Part shown: positions 26,386-34,258 of the stretch, piece by piece
Numbering within the stretch: the stretch's first letter is position 1
How the letters are laid out: each line of letters begins with the position of its first letter
Assembly: GCA_963729365.1 (NCBI GenBank)
Contig: CAVSNQ010000022.1
Span: 310,001-374,000 of the forward strand
DNA length: 64,000 bases
Reading direction: 5' to 3'
Source: JASHPR01 sp963729365
GTDB taxonomy: Bacteria; Actinomycetota; Actinomycetes; Streptosporangiales; Streptosporangiaceae
Notes under the pieces: generated by a model
What the model saw: the letters and a program-made list of their open reading frames with translations, nothing else
Databases searched by the model: none
Told to the model about the DNA's origin: nothing
Translations under genes and position numbers: made by a program

Positions 26386-26391
26386 TAGCTT
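26386..26391 (+). promoter_or_regulatory. -10 element, probable leaderless promoter of the alpha/beta hydrolase
   Basis: TAGCTT lies 6 bases before the ATG at 26398; there is no Shine-Dalgarno sequence. Confidence 0.45.
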
Positions 26392-26397
26392 TCGGCC

Positions 26398-27177
26398 ATG
26401 CCGACCGCCGCCCTGAACGGGACCGAGATCGCCTACTGGGACAGCGGCGGCGATGGCCCCGCGGTGGTGCTGAGCCACGGGTTCCTGATGGACCACACGT
26501 ATTTCGACCCGCAGCTGGCGGCGCTCGTACCGGAGTTCCGCGTGATCACCTGGGACCAGCGCGGGTTCGGCGCGACCAGGGCGCCAGGCTCCTTCTCGTT
26601 CTGGGATTCGGCCAGCGACCTGCTGGCGCTGCTCGACCACCTCGGGGTGCGCCGGGCGGTGCTCGGCGGCATGTCCCAGGGCGGCTTCGTGTCGCAGCGT
26701 GCCGCGCTGCTGGCCCCCGAGCGGGTCAAGGCGCTGATCCTGATCGACACCCAGGCCGGCCTGGAGCCCGCCGAGGCCGCGGAGAGCTACGAGCAGCTCC
26801 AGGTCATCTGGCTGGAGCAGGGCCCGGCACCGGTGCAGGACCTGGTCGCCTCGATCATCCTCGGGCCCGGCCAGTGGGACGGCTGGTTCGCGAAGTGGGC
26901 GGCGCAGGATCCGGCCCAGCTCCGGCTCGCGTTCCAGTGCCTGATGGACCGCGACGACCTCACCGGCCGGCTGGGCGACATCCGCTGTCCGGCACTTGTG
27001 GTGCATGGCACCAGTGACGCCGCCATCCCCACGGCCCGCGCCGAGGCGCTGCGGGACGGCCTGGGCGGCGAGGCCGCGCTGGTCCTGGTCGACGGGGCCG
27101 GGCACGCCTCCAGCCTCACCCATTCCGCACAGGTGAACCCACGCCTGCTCGGCTTCCTCGGCTCCCTCGGTGACTGA
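26398..27177 (+). CDS. alpha/beta hydrolase
   Basis: A 259-residue enzyme with the alpha/beta hydrolase fold. The oxyanion segment is LSHGFLMD, the nucleophile elbow is GGMSQGG (Ser about 99), the acid is probably the Asp in HGTSDAAIP and the base His is in GAGHASSL. Substrate unknown; the sequence resembles haloperoxidase/lactonase-like members. It sits between the TPP-controlled importer and the transketolase stump, where other actinobacteria would have ctaB and the front of tkt. Confidence 0.9.
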   Translation: MPTAALNGTEIAYWDSGGDGPAVVLSHGFLMDHTYFDPQLAALVPEFRVITWDQRGFGATRAPGSFSFWDSASDLLALLDHLGVRRAVLGGMSQGGFVSQRAALLAPERVKALILIDTQAGLEPAEAAESYEQLQVIWLEQGPAPVQDLVASIILGPGQWDGWFAKWAAQDPAQLRLAFQCLMDRDDLTGRLGDIRCPALVVHGTSDAAIPTARAEALRDGLGGEAALVLVDGAGHASSLTHSAQVNPRLLGFLGSLGD

Positions 27178-27237
27178 CCGACCAGGACTTCACCGGCGCT
27201 TAACAGACCGGGCAGGTTAGGTTCGCCGCGATGCGGA

Positions 27238-27243
27238 TAGGGT
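27238..27243 (+). promoter_or_regulatory. -10 element upstream of the tkt stump and tal operon
   Basis: TAGGGT lies 7 bases before an ATG at 27251 and is the likely promoter of the tal-zwf-opcA-pgl transcript. Confidence 0.45.
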
Positions 27244-27250
27244 CGGTCTG

Positions 27251-27292
27251 ATGTCTTGTCTTGCCGCGTGCGAAGGAGCGTGCCCGGGGTGA
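27251..27292 (+). CDS. possible 13-residue Cys-containing leader ORF
   Basis: A leaderless ATG follows the TAGGGT element and runs for 13 codons with three cysteines (MSCLAACEGACPG). Its TGA overlaps the GTG at 27289 that opens the transketolase stump. It could couple translation of the stump to the promoter; it may equally be chance. Confidence 0.3.
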   Translation: MSCLAACEGACPG

Positions 27293-27645
27293 GCAGCCCG
27301 CTGAGCCAGCCGGATGACGCGCTGGCCTGGTCACCGGCAGATGCCAGGGCGGTCGACCTGATCAGGGCCAGGGTCGTGTCCATGCCGTGCGTGGAATGGT
27401 TTGCCGAGCAGGATGCTTCTTACCGGGAGAAGGTCCTTCCGGCACGCGTGCGGGCCCGGGTGAGCGTCGAGGCAGGCATCGCCCTGGGCTGGCGCGCTTT
27501 CGTCGGCGACGCGGGAGAGTTCGTGAGCCTCGAGCATCTTGGCGAATCAGCGGACCATCAGAGCCTCGACCGCGAATTTGGATTTACGGCTGAGCATGTC
27601 GTCACGGCCGCCAAGGCGAGCCTGGCCCGGCTCGGTCGCGAGTAG
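27289..27645 (+). pseudogene. transketolase remnant (C-terminal domain only)
   Basis: A 118-residue open frame whose last 100 residues match the transketolase C-terminal domain (RVVSMPCVEWFAEQD, then RVSVEAGIALGWRAFVGD, then FGFTAEHVVTAAKASL). Full transketolase is about 650-700 residues; the thiamine-diphosphate-binding domains are absent. It sits directly before tal, where a full tkt normally lies. The first 20 residues are not family-like. The frame has no stop or frameshift and keeps local codon use, so it may be translated as a stand-alone domain, but catalysis is impossible. I read it as the stump left by a deletion or replacement event. Confidence 0.8.
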
Positions 27646-27671
27646 GCGACTAGGGCTAAGGAGTTAAGTTC

Positions 27672-28796
27672 ATGAATACTCAGCCGCATGACACGCTTGC
27701 CGAGCTCACCGCCGCCGGCGTGGCGGTATGGCTCGACGACATCAGCCGGGAACGCCTGTCCACGGGCAATCTGGAGATGCTGGTCCGGGACATGCACGTG
27801 CGCGGGGTGACGTCCAATCCCACGATCTTCGCGCACGCGATCTCGGCGGGCTCCGCGTACCAGGAGCAGCTTGCCGACCTCGCGGTGCGCGGCGTCGACG
27901 TCGGCGAGGCGGCCCGGGCGATCACCACCGCCGACATCCGCTGGGCCTGCGACGTGCTGCGCCCGGTGTACGACGAGACCGAAGGCCTGGATGGCCGGGT
28001 CTCCCTCGAGGTCGACCCCAGGATCGCCAGGGACACGGCCAAGACCATCGCCGAGGCACGCGCGCTCTGGTGGCAGGTGGACCGGCCCAACCTGTTCATC
28101 AAGATCCCGGCGACCGTCGAGGGGCTGCCCGCTATTACCCAGTGCTTGTCCGAAGGGATCAGCGTCAACGTGACGCTGATTTTCTCGCTGCAGCGCTACG
28201 GCGAGGTCATCGATGCCTTCATGGCCGGCCTGGAGAACGCCTCCGACCAGGACATCGGCAAGCTTGAGTCGGTGGCGTCGTTCTTCGTGAGCCGGGTGGA
28301 CACCGAGGTTGACGACCGGCTCGACAAGCTGGGCACGCCCGAGGCCGAGGCGCTGCGCGGCAAGGCCGCCCTCGCCAACGCGCGGCTGGCCTACGAGCTC
28401 TACGAGCAGAAGTTCGCCACCTCCCGGTGGTCGGCGATCAGCGCGCGCGGCGCCCGCACCCAGCGGCCGCTCTGGGCCTCGACCAGCGTCAAGGACCCGT
28501 CGTTCGCCGACACCATGTACGTGGTGGACCTGGTCGCGCCCGACACGGTGAACACCATGCCGGAGGCCACCCTGCACGCGGTCGCGGCCCATGGCCAGCT
28601 GCGCGGCGACACGATCCACGGCACGTACGAGGAGTCCAGGCGGGTGTTCGAGCAGCTGGAGGGGCTCGGCATCGGCTACGACGATGTGGTGACCGTGCTG
28701 GAGAGCCAGGGCGTGCAGAAGTTCGAGGCATCGTGGAACGAGCTGCTCGAGACGATCAAGACCGAGCTGGCCGCCGCGCAGTCGAAGAGCCGATGA
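27672..28796 (+). CDS. tal: transaldolase
   Basis: A 374-residue transaldolase of the actinobacterial long type. The Schiff-base lysine is Lys144 in LFIKIPATVEG; VTSNPTIF (residues 47-54) and the ASTSVKDPSF block are also conserved. It moves a dihydroxyacetone unit between sugar phosphates in the pentose phosphate pathway. AAGGAG lies nine bases before the ATG. It is followed by zwf, opcA and pgl, the usual actinobacterial order. Its classical partner, transketolase, is only a stump upstream, so a full tkt must exist elsewhere. Confidence 0.96.
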   Translation: MNTQPHDTLAELTAAGVAVWLDDISRERLSTGNLEMLVRDMHVRGVTSNPTIFAHAISAGSAYQEQLADLAVRGVDVGEAARAITTADIRWACDVLRPVYDETEGLDGRVSLEVDPRIARDTAKTIAEARALWWQVDRPNLFIKIPATVEGLPAITQCLSEGISVNVTLIFSLQRYGEVIDAFMAGLENASDQDIGKLESVASFFVSRVDTEVDDRLDKLGTPEAEALRGKAALANARLAYELYEQKFATSRWSAISARGARTQRPLWASTSVKDPSFADTMYVVDLVAPDTVNTMPEATLHAVAAHGQLRGDTIHGTYEESRRVFEQLEGLGIGYDDVVTVLESQGVQKFEASWNELLETIKTELAAAQSKSR

Positions 28797-28815
28797 GCCG
28801 GGGCGGAGGAATCGC

Positions 28816-30351
28816 ATGACATCGAATCCGCTGCGCGATCCTCGTGACCGCAGGATTCCGAGGGTCGCCGCGCCCTGCGTGCTCGTGCTCTTCGGCGTGA
28901 CCGGCGACCTGGCCAGCAAGAAGCTCCTGCCGGCCATCTACGACCTGGCCAACCGGGGCCTCCTGCCGCCCGGGTTCTCGCTGGTCGGCTTCGCCCGGCG
29001 GGACTGGGAGGACGAGGATTTCGCGAAGCTCACCCATGATGCGATCAAGGCGCATGCCCGCACGCCGTTCCGGGAAACGGTCTGGCAGCAGGTCGCCGAG
29101 GGCGTGCGGTTCGTGCCCGGGGAGTTCGCCGACGACGACGCGTTCGACCGGCTGGCCGAGACCGTGGCGCAGCTCGATGCGGAGCGCGGGACCGGCGGGA
29201 ACTACGCCTTCTACCTGTCCGTCCCGCCGAAGGCGTTCCCCCAGGTAGTGAGCCAGCTCAAGCGGTCCGGGCTGTCCATGCCGCCCGAGGGACCCGGCGG
29301 GTACCAGCCCTGGCGCCGGGTCGTGATCGAGAAGCCGTTCGGCCACGATCTGGCCAGCGCGCGTGAGCTGAACGCGATGCTGGATGCGGTGTTCCCGAGG
29401 AACTCGGTCTTCCGCATCGACCACTACCTGGGCAAGGAGACGGTCCAGAACATCCTCGCGCTGCGGTTCGCCAACACGCTCTTCGAGCCGATCTGGAATC
29501 GCGGCTTCGTGGATCATGTCCAGATCACAATGGCGGAGGACATCGGCATCGGCGGGCGGGCCGGATACTACGACGGGATCGGGGCGGCCCGCGACGTGAT
29601 CCAGAACCACCTGCTGCAGCTGTTGGCTCTCACCGCCATGGAAGAGCCGGTGTCCTTTGATGCCGACTCGCTGCGCGCGGAGAAGGCGAAGACCCTCTCC
29701 GCGGTCAAGATCCCCGAGGACCTCTCGGTCGGCACCGCTCGCGGCCAGTACGCCCGGGGGTGGCAGGGCGGGGTCGAGGTGCCGGGCTTCCTCGAGGAAG
29801 ACGGGATCGCGCCGGACTCGACCACCGAGACCTACGCGGCGATGCGCCTGGAAGTAGACACCAGGCGGTGGGCCGGAGTGCCGTTCTACCTGCGCACGGG
29901 CAAGCGGCTGCCGACCAGGATGACGGAGATCGCGATGATGTTCCAGCGCGCACCGCACCTCCCCTTCGCGGCCACCGATACCGAGGAACTCGGCCAGAAC
30001 GCGCTGGTGGTCCGGGTGCAACCGGATGAGGGCATCACCGTCAGGTTCGGCTCCAAGGTGCCTGGCTCGGCGATGGAGGTGCGCGACGTCAACATGGACT
30101 TCGCGTACGGCGAGTCATTCACCGAGTCCAGCCCCGAGGCGTACGAGCGGCTGCTGCTTGACGTGCTGATCGGCGACCCGCCGCTGTTCCCCCGCCAGGA
30201 GGAAGTGGAACTGTCCTGGATGATCCTCGACCCGATCGAGGAATTCTGGGCCGGGCACGACAAGCCCGAGCAATATCCGGCCGGCACGGCGGGCCCAGCG
30301 GGCGCGGACGCGCTTATCGCCCGCGACGGCCGGGCCTGGCGCCGGCTCTAG
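28816..30351 (+). CDS. zwf: glucose-6-phosphate 1-dehydrogenase
   Basis: A 511-residue enzyme that commits glucose-6-phosphate to the oxidative pentose phosphate pathway. The NADP site is LFGVTGDLASKKLLPA (residues 24-39) and the substrate motif RIDHYLGKE with catalytic His is intact, followed by the EDIGIGGRAGYYDG block. GGAGGA precedes the ATG. It lies 19 bases after tal, on one transcript, with its activator OpcA next. Confidence 0.97.
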   Translation: MTSNPLRDPRDRRIPRVAAPCVLVLFGVTGDLASKKLLPAIYDLANRGLLPPGFSLVGFARRDWEDEDFAKLTHDAIKAHARTPFRETVWQQVAEGVRFVPGEFADDDAFDRLAETVAQLDAERGTGGNYAFYLSVPPKAFPQVVSQLKRSGLSMPPEGPGGYQPWRRVVIEKPFGHDLASARELNAMLDAVFPRNSVFRIDHYLGKETVQNILALRFANTLFEPIWNRGFVDHVQITMAEDIGIGGRAGYYDGIGAARDVIQNHLLQLLALTAMEEPVSFDADSLRAEKAKTLSAVKIPEDLSVGTARGQYARGWQGGVEVPGFLEEDGIAPDSTTETYAAMRLEVDTRRWAGVPFYLRTGKRLPTRMTEIAMMFQRAPHLPFAATDTEELGQNALVVRVQPDEGITVRFGSKVPGSAMEVRDVNMDFAYGESFTESSPEAYERLLLDVLIGDPPLFPRQEEVELSWMILDPIEEFWAGHDKPEQYPAGTAGPAGADALIARDGRAWRRL

Positions 30352-30423
30352 CCGGGTCCCCGGCTCCGGTCATGCTGCACGCCGGCCGGGTCGCCGGCCA
30401 GCCAGGCCAAGAGGAGAGGCGCA

Positions 30424-31332
30424 ATGATGATCGACCTGACCGATACCACCACCCGGGCCATCCACGACGGGCTGACCAGGGCGCGGGACCAGATGGGCGG
30501 GCCGACCACGGGCATGGTGCTCAACCTGATCATCATGACCGATGAGGCCATCCAGTACGACGCGGTGCGCGCGGCGACCCAGGCGGGCCGCGAGCATCCG
30601 TGCCGGGTGCTCGCGGTGATCGCCAGGGATCCCAACGCCGCGTCCCGGCTCGATGCGGAGATCAGAACCGGCGAGGGCGCACCGGGACAGACCGTGCTGT
30701 TGCGGATGTACGGGGTCACGGGACTGCACGCGGACTCCGTGGTGATGCCGCTGCTGGTGCCCGATACGCCGGTCGTCACGTGGTGGCCCAGGGGCGGACC
30801 CACGGCACCGTCGTACGATCCGCTCGGCCAGCTCGCGCAGCGCCGAGTGACCGATGCGGCCTCGGCCGCCGAGCCGGCTGAGGCCCTCACCGCGCTCGCT
30901 GCCGACTACCGGCCCGGCGACACCGACCTGAGCTGGACCCGGTCGACCAGCTGGCGCTCCCTGCTGGCCGCCACCCTGGATCAGCCGCACGGCGAGATCA
31001 CCGGCGGCACGGTCGCCGCGGAACCGCGGAACCCCAGCGCCGACCTGATCGCGGCGTGGCTCACGGGCAAACTCCGGGCGCCGTTCACCCGGGACGTGTC
31101 CGGCGGGCCCGGCATCACCGAGGTGCGGTTCGTGACAACCGACGGTGACATCACGATCACCAGGCCGGACGGGCGGACCGCCACCCTCAGCCGGCCCGAC
31201 CAGGGCGAGCGGCGGGTGGCGCTGCACCGCAGGGACACCGCCGATCTGCTGTCCGAGGAGCTGCGCAGGCTCAATCCCGACGAAGTGTACGGCGAGACGC
31301 TGGCCCGCTTCGCCGCAGGCGCCGGGAGGTAG
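30424..31332 (+). CDS. opcA: OpcA, glucose-6-phosphate dehydrogenase assembly/activator protein
   Basis: A 302-residue protein of the OpcA family. The conserved stretches MVLNLIIMTDE, the VTWWPRGGP block (about residue 120) and TSWRSLLAATLDQP are visible. OpcA tunes the oligomeric state and redox control of G6PDH in actinobacteria and cyanobacteria. AAGAGGAGAGG precedes two ATGs (30424 and 30427). The end overlaps no gene, but GGGAGG just before its TAG is the ribosome site for pgl. Confidence 0.95.
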   Translation: MMIDLTDTTTRAIHDGLTRARDQMGGPTTGMVLNLIIMTDEAIQYDAVRAATQAGREHPCRVLAVIARDPNAASRLDAEIRTGEGAPGQTVLLRMYGVTGLHADSVVMPLLVPDTPVVTWWPRGGPTAPSYDPLGQLAQRRVTDAASAAEPAEALTALAADYRPGDTDLSWTRSTSWRSLLAATLDQPHGEITGGTVAAEPRNPSADLIAAWLTGKLRAPFTRDVSGGPGITEVRFVTTDGDITITRPDGRTATLSRPDQGERRVALHRRDTADLLSEELRRLNPDEVYGETLARFAAGAGR

Positions 31333-31336
31333 CGCC

Positions 31337-32116
31337 ATCGCTGCCCCTCAGGTTCTCATTCACCGCGACGGAGAGCTGCTGGCCAAGGCCGTGGCCGCAC
31401 GGCTGGTGACCAGGCTGGTCGACGTCTGCGCCGCCCGCGGTCACGGCTCGCTCGTGCTGACCGGCGGCGGGATCGGCACCCAGGTACTCGCGGAGCTCGC
31501 CGCGGCGCCGGCCCGGGATGCCGTGGACTGGCGGCACCTGGACATCTGGTGGGGAGACGAACGGTTCCTGCCGGCCGGAGATCCCGAGCGCAACGAGACC
31601 GGAGCCCGGGCGGCCCTGCTCGATCATGTCGACGCGAGCCCGGATCGGGTGCATCCGATGCCGGGTTCCGACGGGCCCGACGGCCCCGATCCGGAGGCGG
31701 CCGCCGAGCGGTACGCAAGCTGGCTGCTGGCCGCCTCGCAGCCCGAAGATCATAGCCAGGTGCCGTCCTTCGACGTGCTGATGCTCGGCATCGGGCCCGA
31801 GGGGCACGTTGCGTCGCTGTTCCCCGGGATGCCCGCTTTGTACGAGGAACGGACGGTCGTAGCGGTTCACGGCGCGCCTAAGCCGCCGCCGACGCGGCTG
31901 ACCATGACGCTGCCCGCCATCACGGCCGCCCGGGAGGTCTGGATCATCGCCTCGGGCGAGGACAAGGCAGGCGCTGTCCGGCTGGCCCTGTCGGCGGCCG
32001 GCCCGGTCCAGGTCCCCGCGGCTGGTGCGAGGGGCAGGCAGCAGACGCTGTTCCTGCTGGACCGGGCCGCTGCCGCTCGGGTCCCGCCGCAGCTCGGCCG
32101 CCTCGCCTCGCCCTGA
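31337..32116 (+). CDS. pgl: 6-phosphogluconolactonase, probable ATC start codon
   Basis: A protein of about 259 residues that hydrolyses 6-phosphogluconolactone. Family motifs are VLTGGGIG (residue 36 onward), DIWWGDERFLP, and GIGPEGHVASLFPG with the catalytic His. The homologous N-terminus (APQVLIHRDGELLA) begins right after codon ATC at 31337, which sits 7 bases after GGGAGG. There is no ATG, GTG or TTG at this place; the next GTG (31391) would remove 18 conserved residues. An open frame upstream lies within opcA and is not family-like. Confidence 0.9.
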   Translation: MAAPQVLIHRDGELLAKAVAARLVTRLVDVCAARGHGSLVLTGGGIGTQVLAELAAAPARDAVDWRHLDIWWGDERFLPAGDPERNETGARAALLDHVDASPDRVHPMPGSDGPDGPDPEAAAERYASWLLAASQPEDHSQVPSFDVLMLGIGPEGHVASLFPGMPALYEERTVVAVHGAPKPPPTRLTMTLPAITAAREVWIIASGEDKAGAVRLALSAAGPVQVPAAGARGRQQTLFLLDRAAAARVPPQLGRLASP

Positions 32117-32555
32117 CCCTGAGCTTCTGGGCGGGGATGGGCAGGATACGGGCGGATGCGCCACATCCTGCTTTTCTGGATGATTTGACCGACCGGCTGG
32201 TCGTGGTGGCGACCCGGGCCGGGCTCGGCCGGGTGCTCGCGCGCTGCCGCTCGCGGTAGCCAACTCGGCCGTACTGCCGCACTACGGAAACTGGGTCTCC
32301 CTAAAGCACGCTCCCCGAGTTACGCTCAGGGCAGATCTTCCATTTGGTTCTGCTGAGCCATCTGTGAAGAGAGGGAAGGTTCGTATATGGGCGTATTTGC
32401 ACCTTTCGCGGGAGCCGCTGGCCGGACTAGACGCCCGGACAGCCATCTCAGCGTGGTCGGCCCCGCGTGTTCCTTCCGTCCATCCGAGCGCCTGCCCTGC
32501 CCCGCGGGCGATACGCCAGCAGTCAGGGTGGCGCAAGCCGCACAGGAGGAATCTA
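32117..32555. other. 439-base intergenic region before the acetate permease
   Basis: No conserved gene is seen. It holds the end of the pentose phosphate operon, a weakly supported leader ORF at 32387 and the AGGAGG ribosome site at 32544-32549. A short AT-rich part near 32335-32350 is the likely promoter zone. Confidence 0.5.
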
Positions 32556-32572
32556 TTGAGCACCACAGATGA
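32387..32572 (+). CDS. possible leader ORF before the acetate permease
   Basis: A 61-codon ORF with GAGAGGGAAGG eight bases before its ATG. Its stop lies 14 bases inside the permease gene, so it could couple translation. The product is Pro/Arg-rich and resembles nothing I know; codon use is not convincing. Confidence 0.25.
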   Translation: MGVFAPFAGAAGRTRRPDSHLSVVGPACSFRPSERLPCPAGDTPAVRVAQAAQEESIEHHR

Positions 32573-33197
32573 TGCTCCCGTCCCAGCAGTACCGCCTACC
32601 GGCATAGCCGATCCGGCACCGCTCGGGCTGGCCGCCTTCGCCCTGACCACGTTCCTGCTGTCAGCGGCGAACGCGGGCTGGATGAATAGCGCCACCGGCA
32701 ACGCCTGGCTCGGGTACGCGTTCGCCTACGGTGGCCTGTGCCAGCTGCTCGCGGGCATGTGGGAGTTCCGCAACAGGAACGTGTTCGGCGCGACCGCGTT
32801 CGCCACCTACGGTGGCTTCTGGATCGGACTCGGGCTGTGGGTGCTCCTCGTGGCCAACGCGGGTCCGAAGACTCCCCTGGCCGCTGCGGCCTACGCGGCG
32901 GCAACCGGCAAGGATCTCGGCTGGATCCTGCTGGCCTTCGCCATCTTCAACACGTACATGCTGATCTTCAGCACGCAGCTCAACGTGGCGGTGTTCGCCG
33001 TGTTCCTGACCCTGGAGGCCACCGAGATCATCCTGTTCATCGGCTTCTTCGCCAACAGCTCGGGGATACATAAGTTCGGCGGCTACATCGGGATCTTGAC
33101 CGCGATTGTCGCCTGGTACACCTCGTCGGCCGGGGTGCTCAACGGGATGAAGGGCAGGCAGGTCGTGCCCGTCGGCGGCCCGCTGTTCAACCTCTGA
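32556..33197 (+). CDS. acetate uptake transporter (GPR1/FUN34/SatP family)
   Basis: A 213-residue membrane protein with six helices. The family signature is the NAGWMNSATGN / GLCQLLAGMWEFRNRNVFGAT region, a variant of the NPAPLGL...GG..Q core, and PAPLGLAAFALTTF lies at the N-terminus (about residue 22). It would move acetate or succinate with protons. The start is TTG at 32556, chosen because a perfect AGGAGG lies six bases upstream and the length then fits the family. Placed after the pentose phosphate genes as a single gene, ending in a hairpin. Confidence 0.9.
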   Translation: MSTTDDAPVPAVPPTGIADPAPLGLAAFALTTFLLSAANAGWMNSATGNAWLGYAFAYGGLCQLLAGMWEFRNRNVFGATAFATYGGFWIGLGLWVLLVANAGPKTPLAAAAYAAATGKDLGWILLAFAIFNTYMLIFSTQLNVAVFAVFLTLEATEIILFIGFFANSSGIHKFGGYIGILTAIVAWYTSSAGVLNGMKGRQVVPVGGPLFNL

Positions 33198-33240
33198 CGG
33201 TAGGAGCGGGCGCGAACTCCTCGCCTGGTCCCGGGGCCCA

Positions 33241-33261
33241 GCCTGGTCCCCGGGACCAGGC
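33241..33261. terminator. perfect 10-bp inverted repeat after the acetate permease
   Basis: GCCTGGTCCC, one base, GGGACCAGGC. A half copy (CCTGGTCCC) lies 17 bases earlier. It is 44 bases after the permease stop and just before the next promoter, so terminator or operator are both possible. Confidence 0.5.
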
Positions 33262-33276
33262 GTTGGTGTGCGTCGA

Positions 33277-33282
33277 TACGGT
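33277..33282 (+). promoter_or_regulatory. -10 element, probable leaderless promoter of the MscS-like gene
   Basis: TACGGT lies 6 bases before the GTG at 33289, with no Shine-Dalgarno sequence. Confidence 0.4.
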
Positions 33283-33288
33283 AGGCAC

Positions 33289-34248
33289 GTGGATCTCCAG
33301 GAAAGGCGTCAGCTCGACGTAGCCCGGCACCACGTGGCCAAGGTCAAGGCGCGGGCACGGCCATGGCGGTCGATCTTCTTGCTCGTACTCGCCCTGATCG
33401 CGGCCGCCGTATCCGTCCAGGCCCGCCACACCTCGGACCTGCTGGCCCTGCCCCCCCAGCTCCAGACCTCCACGTGGCTCAGTCCGCTGGGCCGGCCAGG
33501 AACCCTGGCCCTGCAGTACGGCACGGCGGTGGCCTTCTTCCTGCTGGCGGGGGCGGCCACGATCGGGCTCGGCAACAAGGCCCGCGAGGTCCTGGAGCCT
33601 TCGGTCGGCTCCGCGCACGCCACGGTCATCCGCTTCGCCGTACTCGTGGCGGGCGGCCTCGCGACCATTGTCGTCACGCTGCAGCTGCTCAACATAGCGG
33701 TCACGCAACTGATCGTCGGCGGTGCGGTCACCGGGGTGCTCGTCGGCATCGCCGCGCAGCAAAGCCTGGCCAACGTTTTCGCCGGCATCGTCCTGCTGAT
33801 GGCCAGGCCGTTCCAGGTCGGCGATCAGGTCGGCATCCGGTCCGGTGCGCTGTCCGGCCTGCTCGAGGGATCCGTCAGCGAGATCAGCATCACGTATGTC
33901 CGGCTGGAGACCGCGAATGGCCCGGTCCACGTCCCCAACTCCCAGGTGCTGGCGGCCGCCGTGGGTCCAGCTGGCGCGGTGCCGGCGCCAGCAGGCCAGG
34001 GAACGCCGCCCCCTGGCGCCGGAGCATCGCCTGGCGGGCCGGCAATGCCGCCCGCCGGCGCCGGAGCGGCCCCCGCGGGTCCGGGAATGACAGCCTGGCC
34101 CGGCGCCTCAGGGGCAGCGGCGGACGCGGCCCCAGAACCGGGGAAGCCGCCTGGCGCCTCAGCAGCGCCGGCGGGTCCCTCAGGGCCGACGCAACCGGAG
34201 CCTCCCGGATCGGAATCCGGGCGGGACACCGGCCATCAGCCTTCCTGA
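33289..34248 (+). CDS. MscS-like mechanosensitive channel with a Pro/Ala/Gly-rich tail
   Basis: A 319-residue protein. Helices at about 25-42, 70-90 and 103-125 lead into the MscS pore helix and beta domain (GGAVTGVLVGIAAQQSLANVFAGI, then LLMARPFQVGDQV), here shown in two parts. The soluble MscS domain stops early, after VHVPNSQVL, and the last 100 residues are an intrinsically disordered tail of PAG-rich repeats with no domain. It would open under membrane tension and release solutes. The GTG at 33289 is favoured by the leaderless pattern; GTG 33268 is in frame too. Confidence 0.82.
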   Translation: MDLQERRQLDVARHHVAKVKARARPWRSIFLLVLALIAAAVSVQARHTSDLLALPPQLQTSTWLSPLGRPGTLALQYGTAVAFFLLAGAATIGLGNKAREVLEPSVGSAHATVIRFAVLVAGGLATIVVTLQLLNIAVTQLIVGGAVTGVLVGIAAQQSLANVFAGIVLLMARPFQVGDQVGIRSGALSGLLEGSVSEISITYVRLETANGPVHVPNSQVLAAAVGPAGAVPAPAGQGTPPPGAGASPGGPAMPPAGAGAAPAGPGMTAWPGASGAAADAAPEPGKPPGASAAPAGPSGPTQPEPPGSESGRDTGHQPS

Positions 34249-34258
34249 GCGGCAATGC

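Noticed and set aside
25312..27123. 603-codon minus-strand open frame
   Set aside because: Opposite the second importer permease and the alpha/beta hydrolase, both with intact catalytic or transport motifs.
31145..31336. Upstream ATG in frame with 6-phosphogluconolactonase
   Set aside because: It would place 64 unlike residues inside opcA before the conserved N-terminus and has no ribosome site; the ATC start explains the alignment better.
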